The notes below the pieces were generated by a model. It worked only from the letters and a program-made list of their open reading frames with translations. It was not told the DNA's origin and searched no databases. The position numbers and the translations under genes were made by a program. A stretch of 64,000 nucleotides of DNA, taken from the NCBI RefSeq assembly GCF_014204525.1, contig NZ_JACHLP010000006.1, positions 166,360-230,359 of the forward strand. Direction: 5' to 3'. Positions 36,914 to 45,707 of the stretch are shown here, in pieces (position 1 is the stretch's first letter; each line of letters opens with the position of its first letter). The stretch comes from Roseateles oligotrophus. GTDB lineage: Bacteria > Pseudomonadota > Gammaproteobacteria > Burkholderiales > Burkholderiaceae_C.

Positions 36914-37681
36914 TCAGGCCCCGCCTTCCAGCAGGGCCCTGAGCCCCGCCTTCATTTGCCGCAACTCGCCCAGCTCCTGTTCGGGTGCCTGCAGGGCGGG
37001 CCAGAGCAGGGCGACCAGATCGCGGGCGCTGCTGGCGATGTCGATCTGCCGGCCGGTGGCGATCACCTCCCACAGCATATGCTCCATCGGGCCGAAGACC
37101 AGGGAGCGCATCAGGCGTAACGGGATGTCCTGTCGCACGGCGCCACTGGCCTGGCCGCGCACCAGCAGGTCCATCAGCGGGGCGGTGTAGTGGCGCTGCA
37201 GCTCGACCAGGGTCTGGCCCAGCTCCAGGCCCTGGCCCTTGGTGCGGCCTTCGGACAGAACCAGGGCGCACAAGCCCGTGCCCTGGATCAGGAACAGGCG
37301 CAGATGGGTCTGCACCACAAACTCCAGCTGCTCGCGCACGCCGGCCTGGCGGGGCAGGCCGGTTTCTATCGTGTCGATGATCTCGTCGTACCAGTCGCCG
37401 ATGACCCGCATGCACAGATCGCGCTTGCTGTGGAAATAGGTGAAGACGGTGGCCTCCGAGATGCCCAGGCGCTGGGCGATCTCGATGGTGGTGGCGCGCT
37501 CGAAGCCGCGCTCGGCAAACACCTCACGGCCCACGCGCAAGATGTCGCGCACCCGCTGCTCGGCCTTGGCGCTGGCCGGCGAGCGGCGTTGCGGGGCGGC
37601 GGCCGCGCGTGGCTTGGCCGCCTTGCTGGCGGCACTGCCTGCGGATTTGGGTTTGCTGGCGATCAGGGTGGGTGCGTTCAC
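36914..37681 (-). CDS. TetR-family regulator next to the leucine-degradation genes
   Basis: A 255-residue TetR-type regulator. It has a basic Ala/Pro/Lys-rich N-terminal tail of about 35 residues, then VRDILRVGREVFAERGFERATTIEIAQ / RLGISEATVFTYFHSKRDL, and a helical effector domain. It is divergent from the methylcrotonyl-CoA carboxylase beta gene across 165 bp that hold three palindromes. It is therefore the likely regulator of leucine/isovalerate catabolism, probably by sensing an acyl-CoA. A TetR regulator (LiuQ) is known to play this part in some betaproteobacteria. Confidence 0.86.
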   Translation of the reverse strand: MNAPTLIASKPKSAGSAASKAAKPRAAAAPQRRSPASAKAEQRVRDILRVGREVFAERGFERATTIEIAQRLGISEATVFTYFHSKRDLCMRVIGDWYDEIIDTIETGLPRQAGVREQLEFVVQTHLRLFLIQGTGLCALVLSEGRTKGQGLELGQTLVELQRHYTAPLMDLLVRGQASGAVRQDIPLRLMRSLVFGPMEHMLWEVIATGRQIDIASSARDLVALLWPALQAPEQELGELRQMKAGLRALLEGGA

Positions 37682-37701
37682 GGCCGCATTCTGCGCAATA
37701 A

Positions 37702-37825
37702 TTGAGTAAAGCTCAAGTAGTGGCTTGTGCGTCGATTCCGCTTGGAATATCCTTCGCCACTCGATTTGCTTAGAAATAGCCGCTGGCTACTCAATAAATA
37801 TTGAGCTGCACTCAAAATGGAGTGC
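37702..37825. promoter_or_regulatory. Palindrome cluster between the TetR gene and the MCC beta gene
   Basis: There are three inverted repeats. TTGAG-N5-CTCAA lies at 37702-37716, the perfect CTCAATA-AA-TATTGAG at 37790-37805, and GCACTC-N6-GAGTGC at 37808-37825. The first two share the TTGAG/CTCAA half-site, as expected for two copies of one operator, one near each divergent gene. A clear sigma-70 promoter was not recognised. Confidence 0.65.
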
Positions 37826-37846
37826 GATGCTCTGGATGGAGACCCC

Positions 37847-39475
37847 ATGGCCGCTCTCACGACCAAGCTCAACGCCCGTTCCGCCGACTTCAAGGCCAAT
37901 GCCCAGGCCATGCAAGGCCTGCTGGATGATTTGAACCAGCGCCTGGAGCGCATCGCCCAGGGCGGCGGCGAGGCCGCGCGGGCCAAGCATACGGCACGCG
38001 GCAAGCTGCTGCCGCGCGAGCGGGTGGAGATGCTGCTGGACCCCGGCACGCCTTTTCTGGAGCTGGCACCGCTGGCCGGGCTGAATATGTATCTGGATAA
38101 AGATGGGGTCGGCGCGGCCCCCGGCGGCGGCCTGATCGCTGGCATCGGCCGGGTCAATGGTGTGGACTGCATGATTGTGTGCAATGACGCCACCGTGAAG
38201 GGCGGCACCTACTACCCCATCACCGTCAAAAAGCATTTGCGTGCGCAAGAGGTGGCCCAGCAAAACCGCCTGCCCTGCGTCTATCTGGTGGACTCGGGCG
38301 GCGCCAATCTGCCCAATCAGGACGAGGTCTTCCCGGACCGCGACCACTTCGGCCGCATCTTCTACAACCAGGCCAATCTGAGCGCCCAGGGCGTGCCGCA
38401 GATCGCCGTCGTGATGGGATCCTGCACGGCCGGCGGGGCCTATGTGCCGGCCATGAGCGACGAGACCATCATCGTCAAGAACCAGGGCACCATCTTTCTG
38501 GGTGGCCCGCCCCTGGTGAAGGCCGCCACCGGCGAGGTGGTGACGGCCGAAGACTTAGGGGGCGGCGATGTCCACACCCGCCTCTCCGGCGTGGCCGACC
38601 ATCTGGCCGACAACGACACCCACGCGCTGGCCCTGGCCCGCCAAAGCATCGCCGGCCTGAACTGGCGCAAGCTGGGGGTGGATCAGCTGCTGAGCCAGGC
38701 GCCGCGCCCACCGCTGTTTGACGCGGCCGAGCTGCACGGCGTGATCCCCACCGACACGCGCAAGCCCTTCGATGTGCGCGAGGTGATTGCCCGCGTGGTC
38801 GATGGCTCGGACTTCGACGAATTCAAGGCCCGCTACGGCGCCACTTTGGTCTGCGGCTTTGCCCATATCGAGGGCATGCCGGTGGGCATCGTCGCCAATA
38901 ACGGCATCCTGTTTGCCGAGAGCGCCAACAAGGGCGCCCACTTCATCGAGCTGTGCTGCCAGCGCAAGATCCCGCTGGTGTTCTTGCAGAACATCACCGG
39001 CTTCATGGTCGGCCGCAAGTACGAGAACGAGGGCATTGCCCGCGCCGGCGCCAAGATGGTGACGGCCGTGGCCTGCGCCCAGGTGCCCAAATTCACCATC
39101 ATCATCGGCGGCAGTTTTGGCGCCGGCAATTACGGCATGTGCGGCCGCGCCTACTCGCCGCGCTTCCTGTGGATGTGGCCGAACGCCCGCATCTCGGTGA
39201 TGGGTGGCGAGCAGGCCGCCTCGGTGCTGGCCACCGTCAAGCGCGACGGCATCGAGGCCAAGGGTGGGGCCTGGAGCGCCGCGGAGGAAGAGGCCTTCAA
39301 GGCCCCGATCCGCCAGCAGTACGAGGATCAGGGCCACCCCTATTACGCCTCGGCCCGGCTGTGGGACGATGGTGTCATCGACCCGGCCGATACCCGCCGC
39401 GTGCTGGCCCTGGGTCTGAGCGCCGCGCTGAATGCGCCGCTGGCGGAGACCAAGTTCGGCGTCTTCCGTATGTAA
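37847..39475 (+). CDS. liuB: Methylcrotonyl-CoA carboxylase beta subunit (carboxyltransferase)
   Basis: A 542-residue carboxyltransferase, the normal MCC beta length. It transfers carboxyl from carboxybiotin to 3-methylcrotonyl-CoA in leucine degradation. Acyl-CoA and carboxybiotin sites are marked by [50 protein letters not shown] and the C-terminal [20 protein letters not shown] / [17 protein letters not shown] and the FMVGRKYE loop distinguish MCC beta from propionyl-CoA carboxylase beta. The ATG at 37847 was chosen over an upstream in-frame start. The biotin-carrying alpha subunit is encoded 9 kb downstream. Confidence 0.93.
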   Translation: MAALTTKLNARSADFKANAQAMQGLLDDLNQRLERIAQGGGEAARAKHTARGKLLPRERVEMLLDPGTPFLELAPLAGLNMYLDKDGVGAAPGGGLIAGIGRVNGVDCMIVCNDATVKGGTYYPITVKKHLRAQEVAQQNRLPCVYLVDSGGANLPNQDEVFPDRDHFGRIFYNQANLSAQGVPQIAVVMGSCTAGGAYVPAMSDETIIVKNQGTIFLGGPPLVKAATGEVVTAEDLGGGDVHTRLSGVADHLADNDTHALALARQSIAGLNWRKLGVDQLLSQAPRPPLFDAAELHGVIPTDTRKPFDVREVIARVVDGSDFDEFKARYGATLVCGFAHIEGMPVGIVANNGILFAESANKGAHFIELCCQRKIPLVFLQNITGFMVGRKYENEGIARAGAKMVTAVACAQVPKFTIIIGGSFGAGNYGMCGRAYSPRFLWMWPNARISVMGGEQAASVLATVKRDGIEAKGGAWSAAEEEAFKAPIRQQYEDQGHPYYASARLWDDGVIDPADTRRVLALGLSAALNAPLAETKFGVFRM

Positions 39476-39504
39476 GCACGTGGCGAAGAGCGGTCTTGTC
39501 ACGC

Positions 39505-40776
39505 ATGCAGTACTTGCTTTTGAGCTGGAAGAAAGTCGCCGGATCGCGAGCTCTTGTCAGCATCGGCCTAACCCTGGCCGCGAGCGGCTTGCTGGCCCAG
39601 ACCGCGACCTTGCAAAAAGACGTGAATGAAGAAGTCATCCAGGTGCCGGCCAGCGTCAAGGACGCGTTCGGACGCGAAATCAGCGGCGACTTGACGGTCA
39701 CCGTGTTCCACCCCGAGGGCCCCGGCCCGCACCCGCTGGCCATCATCAGCCATGGCCGCAGCAGCGATGCCCGCAAGCAGTACGGGCGCCAGCGCTATGA
39801 ATCGGCCGCGCGCTTCTTGCTGCGCAAGGGCTTTGTGGTGGCCGTGCCCCTGCGCCTGGGCTATGGCGAGACGGCGGCCCTGGGCGACCCGGAGGACAGC
39901 GTCTCCTGCGCTGCGCCACGCTACGGCGCCGCCGCGGCCGCCGCGGCCCAGCAAATCCTGCGGGTGGCCCAGTATCTGGCGGCCGAGCACTCGGTGGACC
40001 CGACCCGGCTTTTGTTGATGGGCCAGTCGGTGGGCGGCTTTGCCACCATCGCGGCGGCGGCCCTGCGGCCGCCCGGCCTGGTGGCCGCCGTCAACTTCGC
40101 CGGTGGCCATGGCGGCAGCCCCACGGCGCACCGGGGCGAGCCCTGCCAGGTCAGCTTGCTGACCAAGTTCTATGCCCGCCTGGGCGAGATGAATGCCAGA
40201 AGGCCGGCAGGCGCTGCATCGGCCGGTGCAGCTGCGGGCCAGGAGTTCGATTCCGCCTTGATCAGCGGCCTCAACCCCCAGGGGCCGACGCCCACCTTGT
40301 GGGTCTATACCGAGAACGACCAGTACTTCGCGCCGCACTACTCGCGCGCCTGGGCCGAGGCCTATGCCGCCAGCGGCGGCCAGGTGGACTATCGCCTGCT
40401 GCCCGCGATTGGCGACGATGGCCACCGCCTCTTCATCGCCGGCAACGAGGTCTGGCAGCCGCTGGTGGATGAGTTCCTGATCAAGCAAGGCTTCAGCCAG
40501 CCCGGCGCGCTCAAGCCTCCGGCAGCCAGTGGTTTTGCCGCCCTGCGGGATGAGGATGCGCTGCCCGCCAAATCGCCCGCCCTGATCGAGGGTTACCGCA
40601 AATTCCTGCAGTCCAAGCCGCCGCGCGCCTTTGTGCTCAATGACCAAGGGCAGTGGGGCTATTCCTCGGGCGACGACTACCTCTCGCGGGCGCTCAGCAA
40701 CTGCCAGCGCCGCAGCGGTGAGCCCTGTTTTTTTTACGCCGTCAATGACGACGTGGTCTGGAAAGCCAAGCAATGA
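39505..40776 (+). CDS. Exported alpha/beta hydrolase (dienelactone-hydrolase-like)
   Basis: A 423-residue protein with a signal peptide (ALVSIGLTLAASGLLAQ). The hydrolase core has PLAIISHGRSSDARKQYGR, the nucleophile elbow MGQSVGGF, a candidate acid in WVYTENDQYF and a histidine in GDDGHRLFIAG. The C-terminal 120 residues are a less typical extension. It lies 29 bp after the MCC beta gene and its stop overlaps the next ATG (40773-40776), so it is cotranscribed with leucine-degradation genes. A periplasmic hydrolase has no obvious step in that pathway. Confidence 0.82.
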   Translation: MQYLLLSWKKVAGSRALVSIGLTLAASGLLAQTATLQKDVNEEVIQVPASVKDAFGREISGDLTVTVFHPEGPGPHPLAIISHGRSSDARKQYGRQRYESAARFLLRKGFVVAVPLRLGYGETAALGDPEDSVSCAAPRYGAAAAAAAQQILRVAQYLAAEHSVDPTRLLLMGQSVGGFATIAAAALRPPGLVAAVNFAGGHGGSPTAHRGEPCQVSLLTKFYARLGEMNARRPAGAASAGAAAGQEFDSALISGLNPQGPTPTLWVYTENDQYFAPHYSRAWAEAYAASGGQVDYRLLPAIGDDGHRLFIAGNEVWQPLVDEFLIKQGFSQPGALKPPAASGFAALRDEDALPAKSPALIEGYRKFLQSKPPRAFVLNDQGQWGYSSGDDYLSRALSNCQRRSGEPCFFYAVNDDVVWKAKQ

Positions 40777-41597
40777 CAAGCATGATGCCTAGCGCAGAGG
40801 CGTCCTTCGAGACGATCGCACTCACCACCCTGGCCGGTGTGGCCCGCGTCACCCTCCGGCGGCCCGAGGTCCGCAATGCCTTCAACGAGGCGGTGATCGC
40901 CGAGCTGACGGCCGCCTTCGCCCGGCTCGGCGCCGACCCCGAGGTGCGCGTCATCGTGCTGGCGGCCGAGGGCAAGGCTTTTTGTGCCGGGGCCGACCTG
41001 AACTGGATGAAGGCCATGGCCGGCTATAGCTGGGCCGAAAACAAGCTTGACGCCGAGCGCCTGGCCCAGATGCTGTGGACGATTTACAGCTGCCCCCAGC
41101 CGGTGATCGCCCGCGTGCAGGGCGATGCCTACGCCGGTGGCGTGGGGCTGCTCGCGGTGTGCGACATCGTGGTGGCGGTGGAGACGGCGGGCTTCTGCCT
41201 GTCCGAAGCCAAGCTGGGCCTCTTGCCCGCCACCATCGCGCCCTACGTCGTGCGTGCCCTGGGCGAGCAGGCCTCGCGCCGCTACTTCCTCACGGCCGAG
41301 CGTTTCAGCGCGCAAGAGGCCTATCGCCTGGGCCTGGTCCATGAGCTGGCCGATGCCGAGGCCCTCGATGCGAAAATAGCCGCCCTGGCCGGCGCCATCA
41401 GCGCCAACGGCCCGGCCGCCGTGCGGGCCTGCAAGCGGCTGGTGCAGGACGTGGCTCACCAAGCCATCACAGCCGAATTGCGCGATGACACGGCCCGCCG
41501 CATCGCCGACATCCGGGCCAGCTCCGAAGGGCGCGAAGGCGTGCAGAGCTTTCTGGGCAAGCGCGCGCCGAACTGGTTGATGCCCACTAACGACTGA
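40773..41597 (+). CDS. liuC: Enoyl-CoA hydratase family, probable methylglutaconyl-CoA hydratase
   Basis: A 274-residue crotonase. It shows VTLRRPEVRNAFNEAVI, LAAEGKAFCAGADLNWM (oxyanion hole) and ARVQGDAYAGGVGLLAVCDIVVA (second oxyanion strand), and also SEAKLGLLPATIAPYVV. The DLNWMK motif is common in AUH/LiuC-type methylglutaconyl-CoA hydratases, which act between MCC and HMG-CoA lyase in leucine breakdown. The context fits, since genes for both neighbouring steps are in the cluster. Its start overlaps the hydrolase stop. Confidence 0.88.
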   Translation: MTSMMPSAEASFETIALTTLAGVARVTLRRPEVRNAFNEAVIAELTAAFARLGADPEVRVIVLAAEGKAFCAGADLNWMKAMAGYSWAENKLDAERLAQMLWTIYSCPQPVIARVQGDAYAGGVGLLAVCDIVVAVETAGFCLSEAKLGLLPATIAPYVVRALGEQASRRYFLTAERFSAQEAYRLGLVHELADAEALDAKIAALAGAISANGPAAVRACKRLVQDVAHQAITAELRDDTARRIADIRASSEGREGVQSFLGKRAPNWLMPTND

Positions 41598-41623
41598 ATC
41601 CGACGAGCCCCAGCGCTCACACC

Positions 41624-42274
41624 ATGAACCTGCCATCCCTGCCCTTTGACCTGCCGCACGCCTGGTCCAGCCTGACATCCGCTCAGCTGCTGGCCTTGGC
41701 CGCGGCCGTGGGCTGGGCCAGCGGGCTGCGTCTGTATCTGGTGGTGTTCCTGCTGGGCTTCAGCGGTTTCATGGGCTGGCTGCCGCTGCCGCCGGGCTTG
41801 CAAGTGCTGGCCTCGCCCTGGGTGATGGGGGCCGCGGGCCTGATGCTCTTCATCGAGTTTTTTGCCGACAAGATCCCGGGCCTGGACTCGCTCTGGGACG
41901 CCGTCCACACCTTCATCCGCATCCCTGCCGGCGCGGCCCTGGCCGCCGGCATGCTGGGCACCGACTCGCAGACCTGGGGCCTGATGGCCGCGCTGATGGG
42001 CGGCACCCTGGCCGCCACCGCTCATGCGGCCAAGGCCAGCACGCGGGCGGTGGCCAATACCTCGCCCGAGCCTTTTTCCAATATCGCCCTGTCCCTGGGC
42101 GGCGACGCCCTGGTGCCCAGCATGCTGTGGCTGGCTTACACCAGCCCGCTGTACTTCTTTGGCGCGCTGGCCGTGCTGCTGCTCGTGATGGGGGTTTTGA
42201 TCGTCGTGCTGTTCCGTTTTCTATCCGCTGGGTTTCGCCGTTTGACCGGCCGCCGCCTCTCGCCCTCTCCATGA
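41624..42274 (+). CDS. DUF4126 membrane protein
   Basis: A 216-residue membrane protein with about five helices, including LLALAAAVGWASGLRLYLVVFLLG and FGALAVLLLVMGVLIVVLF. ASGLRLY near the N-terminus, FFADKIPGLDSLWDAVHTFIR and HAAKASTRAVANTSPEPFSN are signatures of DUF4126, a family without a known function. It lies 26 bp after the hydratase gene, and its stop overlaps the bioA start (ATGA at 42271). It is thus a physical bridge between the leucine and biotin parts of the cluster. Confidence 0.85.
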   Translation: MNLPSLPFDLPHAWSSLTSAQLLALAAAVGWASGLRLYLVVFLLGFSGFMGWLPLPPGLQVLASPWVMGAAGLMLFIEFFADKIPGLDSLWDAVHTFIRIPAGAALAAGMLGTDSQTWGLMAALMGGTLAATAHAAKASTRAVANTSPEPFSNIALSLGGDALVPSMLWLAYTSPLYFFGALAVLLLVMGVLIVVLFRFLSAGFRRLTGRRLSPSP

Positions 42275-43629
42275 GCCAATCTCCCCATTTTTCACCCGCC
42301 GGCGCCGACTGGCAGCAGCGCAGCCTCGCCGCCGTCTGGCACCCCTGCACCCAGATGGCCCGCGCGGCCCAGCTGCCGCCCCTGGCCATCGCGCGCGGCG
42401 CCGGCCCCTGGCTGTATGACTACGAGGGCCGGCGCTATTTCGACGCCAACAGCTCCTGGTGGGTCAATCTCTTCGGCCATGCCGATGCCGGCATCAACGC
42501 CGCCATCAAGCAGCAGCTCGACACCTTGCCCCATGTGATGCTGGCAGGCTGCACCCATGCGCCCGCCGTGCGCCTGGCCGAGCGTTTGAGCGCGCTGACC
42601 GGCGGCGCCCTGGGCCATGTCTTCTACGGCAGCGACGGCGCCAGCGCGGTCGAGATCGCGCTCAAGCAAAGCTTCCACAGCTGGCGCAACCGCGGCCGTT
42701 CCGACAAGCGCGAGTTCGTCTGCCTGAAGAATGGCTATCACGGCGAAACCATAGGTGCCCTGGCCGTCACCGACGTCAAGGTCTTCCGCGATGCCTACGA
42801 CCCGCTGCTGATGCGGGCGCATATCGCTCCGTCTCCCGACGCCCGCCTGGGCAACGAGGCCCAGGCCCTGGCCGCCATGCGTGACTTGTTCGTTCAGCGG
42901 CATCAGCAGCTCGCCGCCCTCATCATCGAGCCCCTGGTGCAAGGCGCCGCCGGCATGGTGATGTATGGGCCCGAGTATCTGCGCGGCCTGCGGGCGCTGT
43001 GCAGCGAGTTCGAGGTGCATCTGATCGTCGACGAGATCGCCATGGGCTGTGGCCGCACCGGCACCTTCTTTGCATGGGAGCAGGCCCAAGCCCCTTGGCC
43101 CGACTTCATCACGCTTTCCAAAGGCATCACCGGCGGGACGTTGCCGCTGTCCCTGGTGCTGACGACCGAGGCCGTCTACCAGGCCTTCTGGAGCGAGGAT
43201 GTGGCGCGCGGTTTTCTGCACTCGCATTCCTACACCGGCAATGCCCTGGCTTGCGCGGCGGCCAATGCGGTGCTGGACCGTTTCGAGGCCGGCCAGCTGC
43301 AGGCGATTGCCGCGCAGGCCGAGCTGCTGCGTGCCGCTTTTGCGCCGCTGGCGGCGCACGCCCGGGTCAGGCATCTGCGCCAGCAAGGCATGGTGCTGGC
43401 CTTTGATGTGCAGGACGGCGGCCTCCGCTTCGCCGAGCGCTTCCATCTCACCGCCCGCACTCACGAGCTGCTGATTCGCCCCATCGGCAACACCGTCTAC
43501 CTGATGCCGCCCTATGTGATCGACGCCGAGGCGGCAGCCTTCCTGGCGCGTGCCGTCACATTGACCCTGGACGAAGTCCTGTCCCAATCCATAGCGTCCG
43601 ATTGCCCGGACCAGCCCCATGTTGCTTGA
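42271..43629 (+). CDS. bioA: Adenosylmethionine-8-amino-7-oxononanoate aminotransferase BioA
   Basis: A 452-residue fold-type I PLP aminotransferase that converts KAPA to DAPA using SAM as amino donor. It has WHPCTQM at the N-terminus, NSSWWVNLFGH (substrate loop), FYGSDGASAVEIALKQ, NGYHGETIGALAVTD, DEIAMGCGRTG (PLP Asp) and the PLP lysine in LSKGITGG. HSYTGNALACAAAN completes the set. The ATG at 42271 overlaps the DUF4126 stop, and the gene end overlaps bioF by 11 bp. Confidence 0.95.
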   Translation: MSQSPHFSPAGADWQQRSLAAVWHPCTQMARAAQLPPLAIARGAGPWLYDYEGRRYFDANSSWWVNLFGHADAGINAAIKQQLDTLPHVMLAGCTHAPAVRLAERLSALTGGALGHVFYGSDGASAVEIALKQSFHSWRNRGRSDKREFVCLKNGYHGETIGALAVTDVKVFRDAYDPLLMRAHIAPSPDARLGNEAQALAAMRDLFVQRHQQLAALIIEPLVQGAAGMVMYGPEYLRGLRALCSEFEVHLIVDEIAMGCGRTGTFFAWEQAQAPWPDFITLSKGITGGTLPLSLVLTTEAVYQAFWSEDVARGFLHSHSYTGNALACAAANAVLDRFEAGQLQAIAAQAELLRAAFAPLAAHARVRHLRQQGMVLAFDVQDGGLRFAERFHLTARTHELLIRPIGNTVYLMPPYVIDAEAAAFLARAVTLTLDEVLSQSIASDCPDQPHVA

Positions 43630-44848
43630 ACACCTGAGCGCCAAGCTGCGCACCATCGAGGCCCAGAGCCTCACCCGTTTTCTGCGCCAGGCCGAGAGCG
43701 TCACCGCCCCGCGCCAGCAGGTGCGCGCTAACGACGGCCGCACGCGCGAGCTGCTGATGTTCTGCTCCAACGACTATCTGGGTCTGGCCGCCGAGCCGCA
43801 GATCCACGCCGCGCTGATCGAAGGCGTCAGGCTGTACGGCGGCGGCTCCGGCGCCTCGCCCCTGGTCAGCGGCCACAGCCGCGCCCACGAGCAGGTGGCC
43901 GAGACCCTGGCCACCATGCTCTCGCCCCACATCCCCCAGGCCCGCGCCCTGGGCTTTTGCACCGGATACATGGCCAATCTGGCCGTGGTGACGGCGCTGG
44001 GCGAGGAGGGCGCGGAGATTTTTTCCGAGTCCTGGAACCATGCCTCGCTGATCGACGGCACCCGTCTGGCACGCGCCGAGGTCAAACGTTACGGCCATGC
44101 CGATGTTGCCGGCTTGCGCGAGCTGCTGGCCGCCAGCCGAGCCAAGATCAAGCTCATCGTCACTGACGCTGTCTTCAGCATGGACGGCGATCTGGCGCCC
44201 CTGCCCGAGCTGCTGGCCCTGGCCGAGGAATTCGACGCCTGGCTGATCGTGGACGACGCCCATGGCTTCGGCGTGCTGGGCGAGCAGGGCCGCGGCTCGC
44301 TGGAGCATTTCAATCTGCGTAGCGAGCGCCTGATCCTGGTCGGCACCCTGGGCAAGGCCGCGGGCCTGGCCGGCGCCTTTGTGCTGGCCCATGCCACCAT
44401 CACCGAATACCTCTTGCAGGCGGCGCGCAACTACATCTTCTCCACCGCCTCGCCGCCGGCCGTGGAGCATGCGCTGCTGACCAGCTTCGCCCTGATCAGC
44501 GGCGAGCTGGGGCAATCAAGACGCGCCCGGCTGCGCCTGCTGCAAGCGCGCTTGCGTCAAGGCATTGAGGCGCTGCTGCAGCGCCACCCGGCCCTGGGCT
44601 GGCGCCTGAGCCCCTCGGATAGCCCCGTCCAGCCCCTGATCATCGGCGGCAATGCCGAGGTCATGGCCCTGGCCGCGCGCCTGGAGGCCGGCGGCATCCG
44701 CGTGCCCGGCATACGCCCGCCCACCGTGCCCAAGGGCGAGGCACGCCTGCGCATCACCCTGTGCGCCACGCATACCGAGGCCGATGTGGATGAGCTGGTC
44801 GCTGCCCTGGCCGCTGCCGCGCGCGACATGGACAAGGCCGCCGCATGA
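43619..44848 (+). CDS. bioF: 8-amino-7-oxononanoate synthase BioF
   Basis: A 409-residue alpha-oxoamine synthase that condenses pimeloyl-thioester with alanine to KAPA. It has FCSNDYLGLA, GGGSGASPLVSGHSRAHEQ, the cofactor residues DDAHGFGVLGEQGRG and the PLP lysine in GTLGKAAGLAGAF, with SPPAVEHALL downstream. It overlaps the bioA end by 11 bp. An inverted repeat separates it from bioD by 163 bp, the only large gap inside the bio block. Confidence 0.95.
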   Translation: MLLEHLSAKLRTIEAQSLTRFLRQAESVTAPRQQVRANDGRTRELLMFCSNDYLGLAAEPQIHAALIEGVRLYGGGSGASPLVSGHSRAHEQVAETLATMLSPHIPQARALGFCTGYMANLAVVTALGEEGAEIFSESWNHASLIDGTRLARAEVKRYGHADVAGLRELLAASRAKIKLIVTDAVFSMDGDLAPLPELLALAEEFDAWLIVDDAHGFGVLGEQGRGSLEHFNLRSERLILVGTLGKAAGLAGAFVLAHATITEYLLQAARNYIFSTASPPAVEHALLTSFALISGELGQSRRARLRLLQARLRQGIEALLQRHPALGWRLSPSDSPVQPLIIGGNAEVMALAARLEAGGIRVPGIRPPTVPKGEARLRITLCATHTEADVDELVAALAAAARDMDKAAA

Positions 44849-44907
44849 GCATCCGAAGCCCCTGGCGGCACCCCCCGTTCGCGGAGAAATTTTCAATTCA
44901 ATTTCAA

Positions 44908-44987
44908 CCACAGAGACACAGAGACACAGAGGTGGATCGGATTTTTGGCTTGCATTGCTATTTCTCTGTGTCTCTGTGTCTCTGTGG
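44908..44987. repeat. 24-bp inverted repeat of CAGAGACA units between bioF and bioD
   Basis: The arm at 44908-44931 (CCACAGAGACACAGAGACAC, then AGAG) is a perfect inverted copy of 44964-44987, separated by a 32-nt AT-richer loop. Each arm is itself a short tandem of CAGAGACA. In bioF-bioD RNA it would fold into a long hairpin. It has the look of a small dispersed repeat. Confidence 0.9.
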
Positions 44988-45011
44988 TCGTATTTCGGAG
45001 TTTTGTTTCTC

Positions 45012-45707
45012 ATGAAGGGCTTGTTCATCACCGGCACCGACACCGAGATCGGCAAGACCTGCATCACCGCTGCCCTGACGCACAAGCTCTCGCAGCAAGG
45101 CCTGCTCGTCACCCCCATCAAGCCCCTGGCCGCCGGCCAGGACTTGGTGGAGGGCGTTTGGATCAACGAGGATGTGCAGCAGCTGCACGCCGCGCAGAAC
45201 ATCGGCATGCACCCGGATCAAGTCGGCCCGCTGCAGTTCCGTGCCGCCTGTGCCCCGCATATCGCCGCCGCGCTGGAAGGGCGCTCGATTGAGCGCGCGC
45301 CCCTGCTGGCCGCCATCCGCACCAGCGCCGCCCTGGGCGACTTCGCCCTGGTGGAAGGCGTGGGCGGCTTCCGCGTGCCCTTGTGCGCCGGCTTTGATAC
45401 CGCCGATCTGGCGGCCGAGCTGGCCCTGCCCGTGCTGCTGGTCGTGGGCCTGCGCCTGGGCTGCATCAACCACGCCCTGCTCACGGCCGAGGCCATACGC
45501 GCCCGCGGCCTGAGCCTGGCCGGCTGGGTGGCGAACACGATTGACGCCGGCATGCCCCATGTCGCCGACAATCTGGCCGCGCTGGAGGCCGCGCTGGCCG
45601 CGCCTTGCTGGGGCCATGTGCCTCGCTTACCTCTCCCCTCAGCGGCGGCCGTGGCCGCCCATCTGACTACACCGTCTTTCTCGCCCGTCCTGGAATCATC
45701 GCTATGA
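45012..45707 (+). CDS. bioD: Dethiobiotin synthetase BioD
   Basis: A 231-residue ATP-dependent carboxylase that closes the ureido ring of dethiobiotin. The P-loop is GTDTEIGKT at residues 7-15. PIKPLAAG carries the substrate lysine, and [11 protein letters not shown] is the conserved second nucleotide segment. [20 protein letters not shown] and GWVANTID are also typical. It starts 24 nt after the inverted repeat, and its stop overlaps the bioB ATG (45704-45707). Confidence 0.95.
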   Translation: MKGLFITGTDTEIGKTCITAALTHKLSQQGLLVTPIKPLAAGQDLVEGVWINEDVQQLHAAQNIGMHPDQVGPLQFRAACAPHIAAALEGRSIERAPLLAAIRTSAALGDFALVEGVGGFRVPLCAGFDTADLAAELALPVLLVVGLRLGCINHALLTAEAIRARGLSLAGWVANTIDAGMPHVADNLAALEAALAAPCWGHVPRLPLPSAAAVAAHLTTPSFSPVLESSL

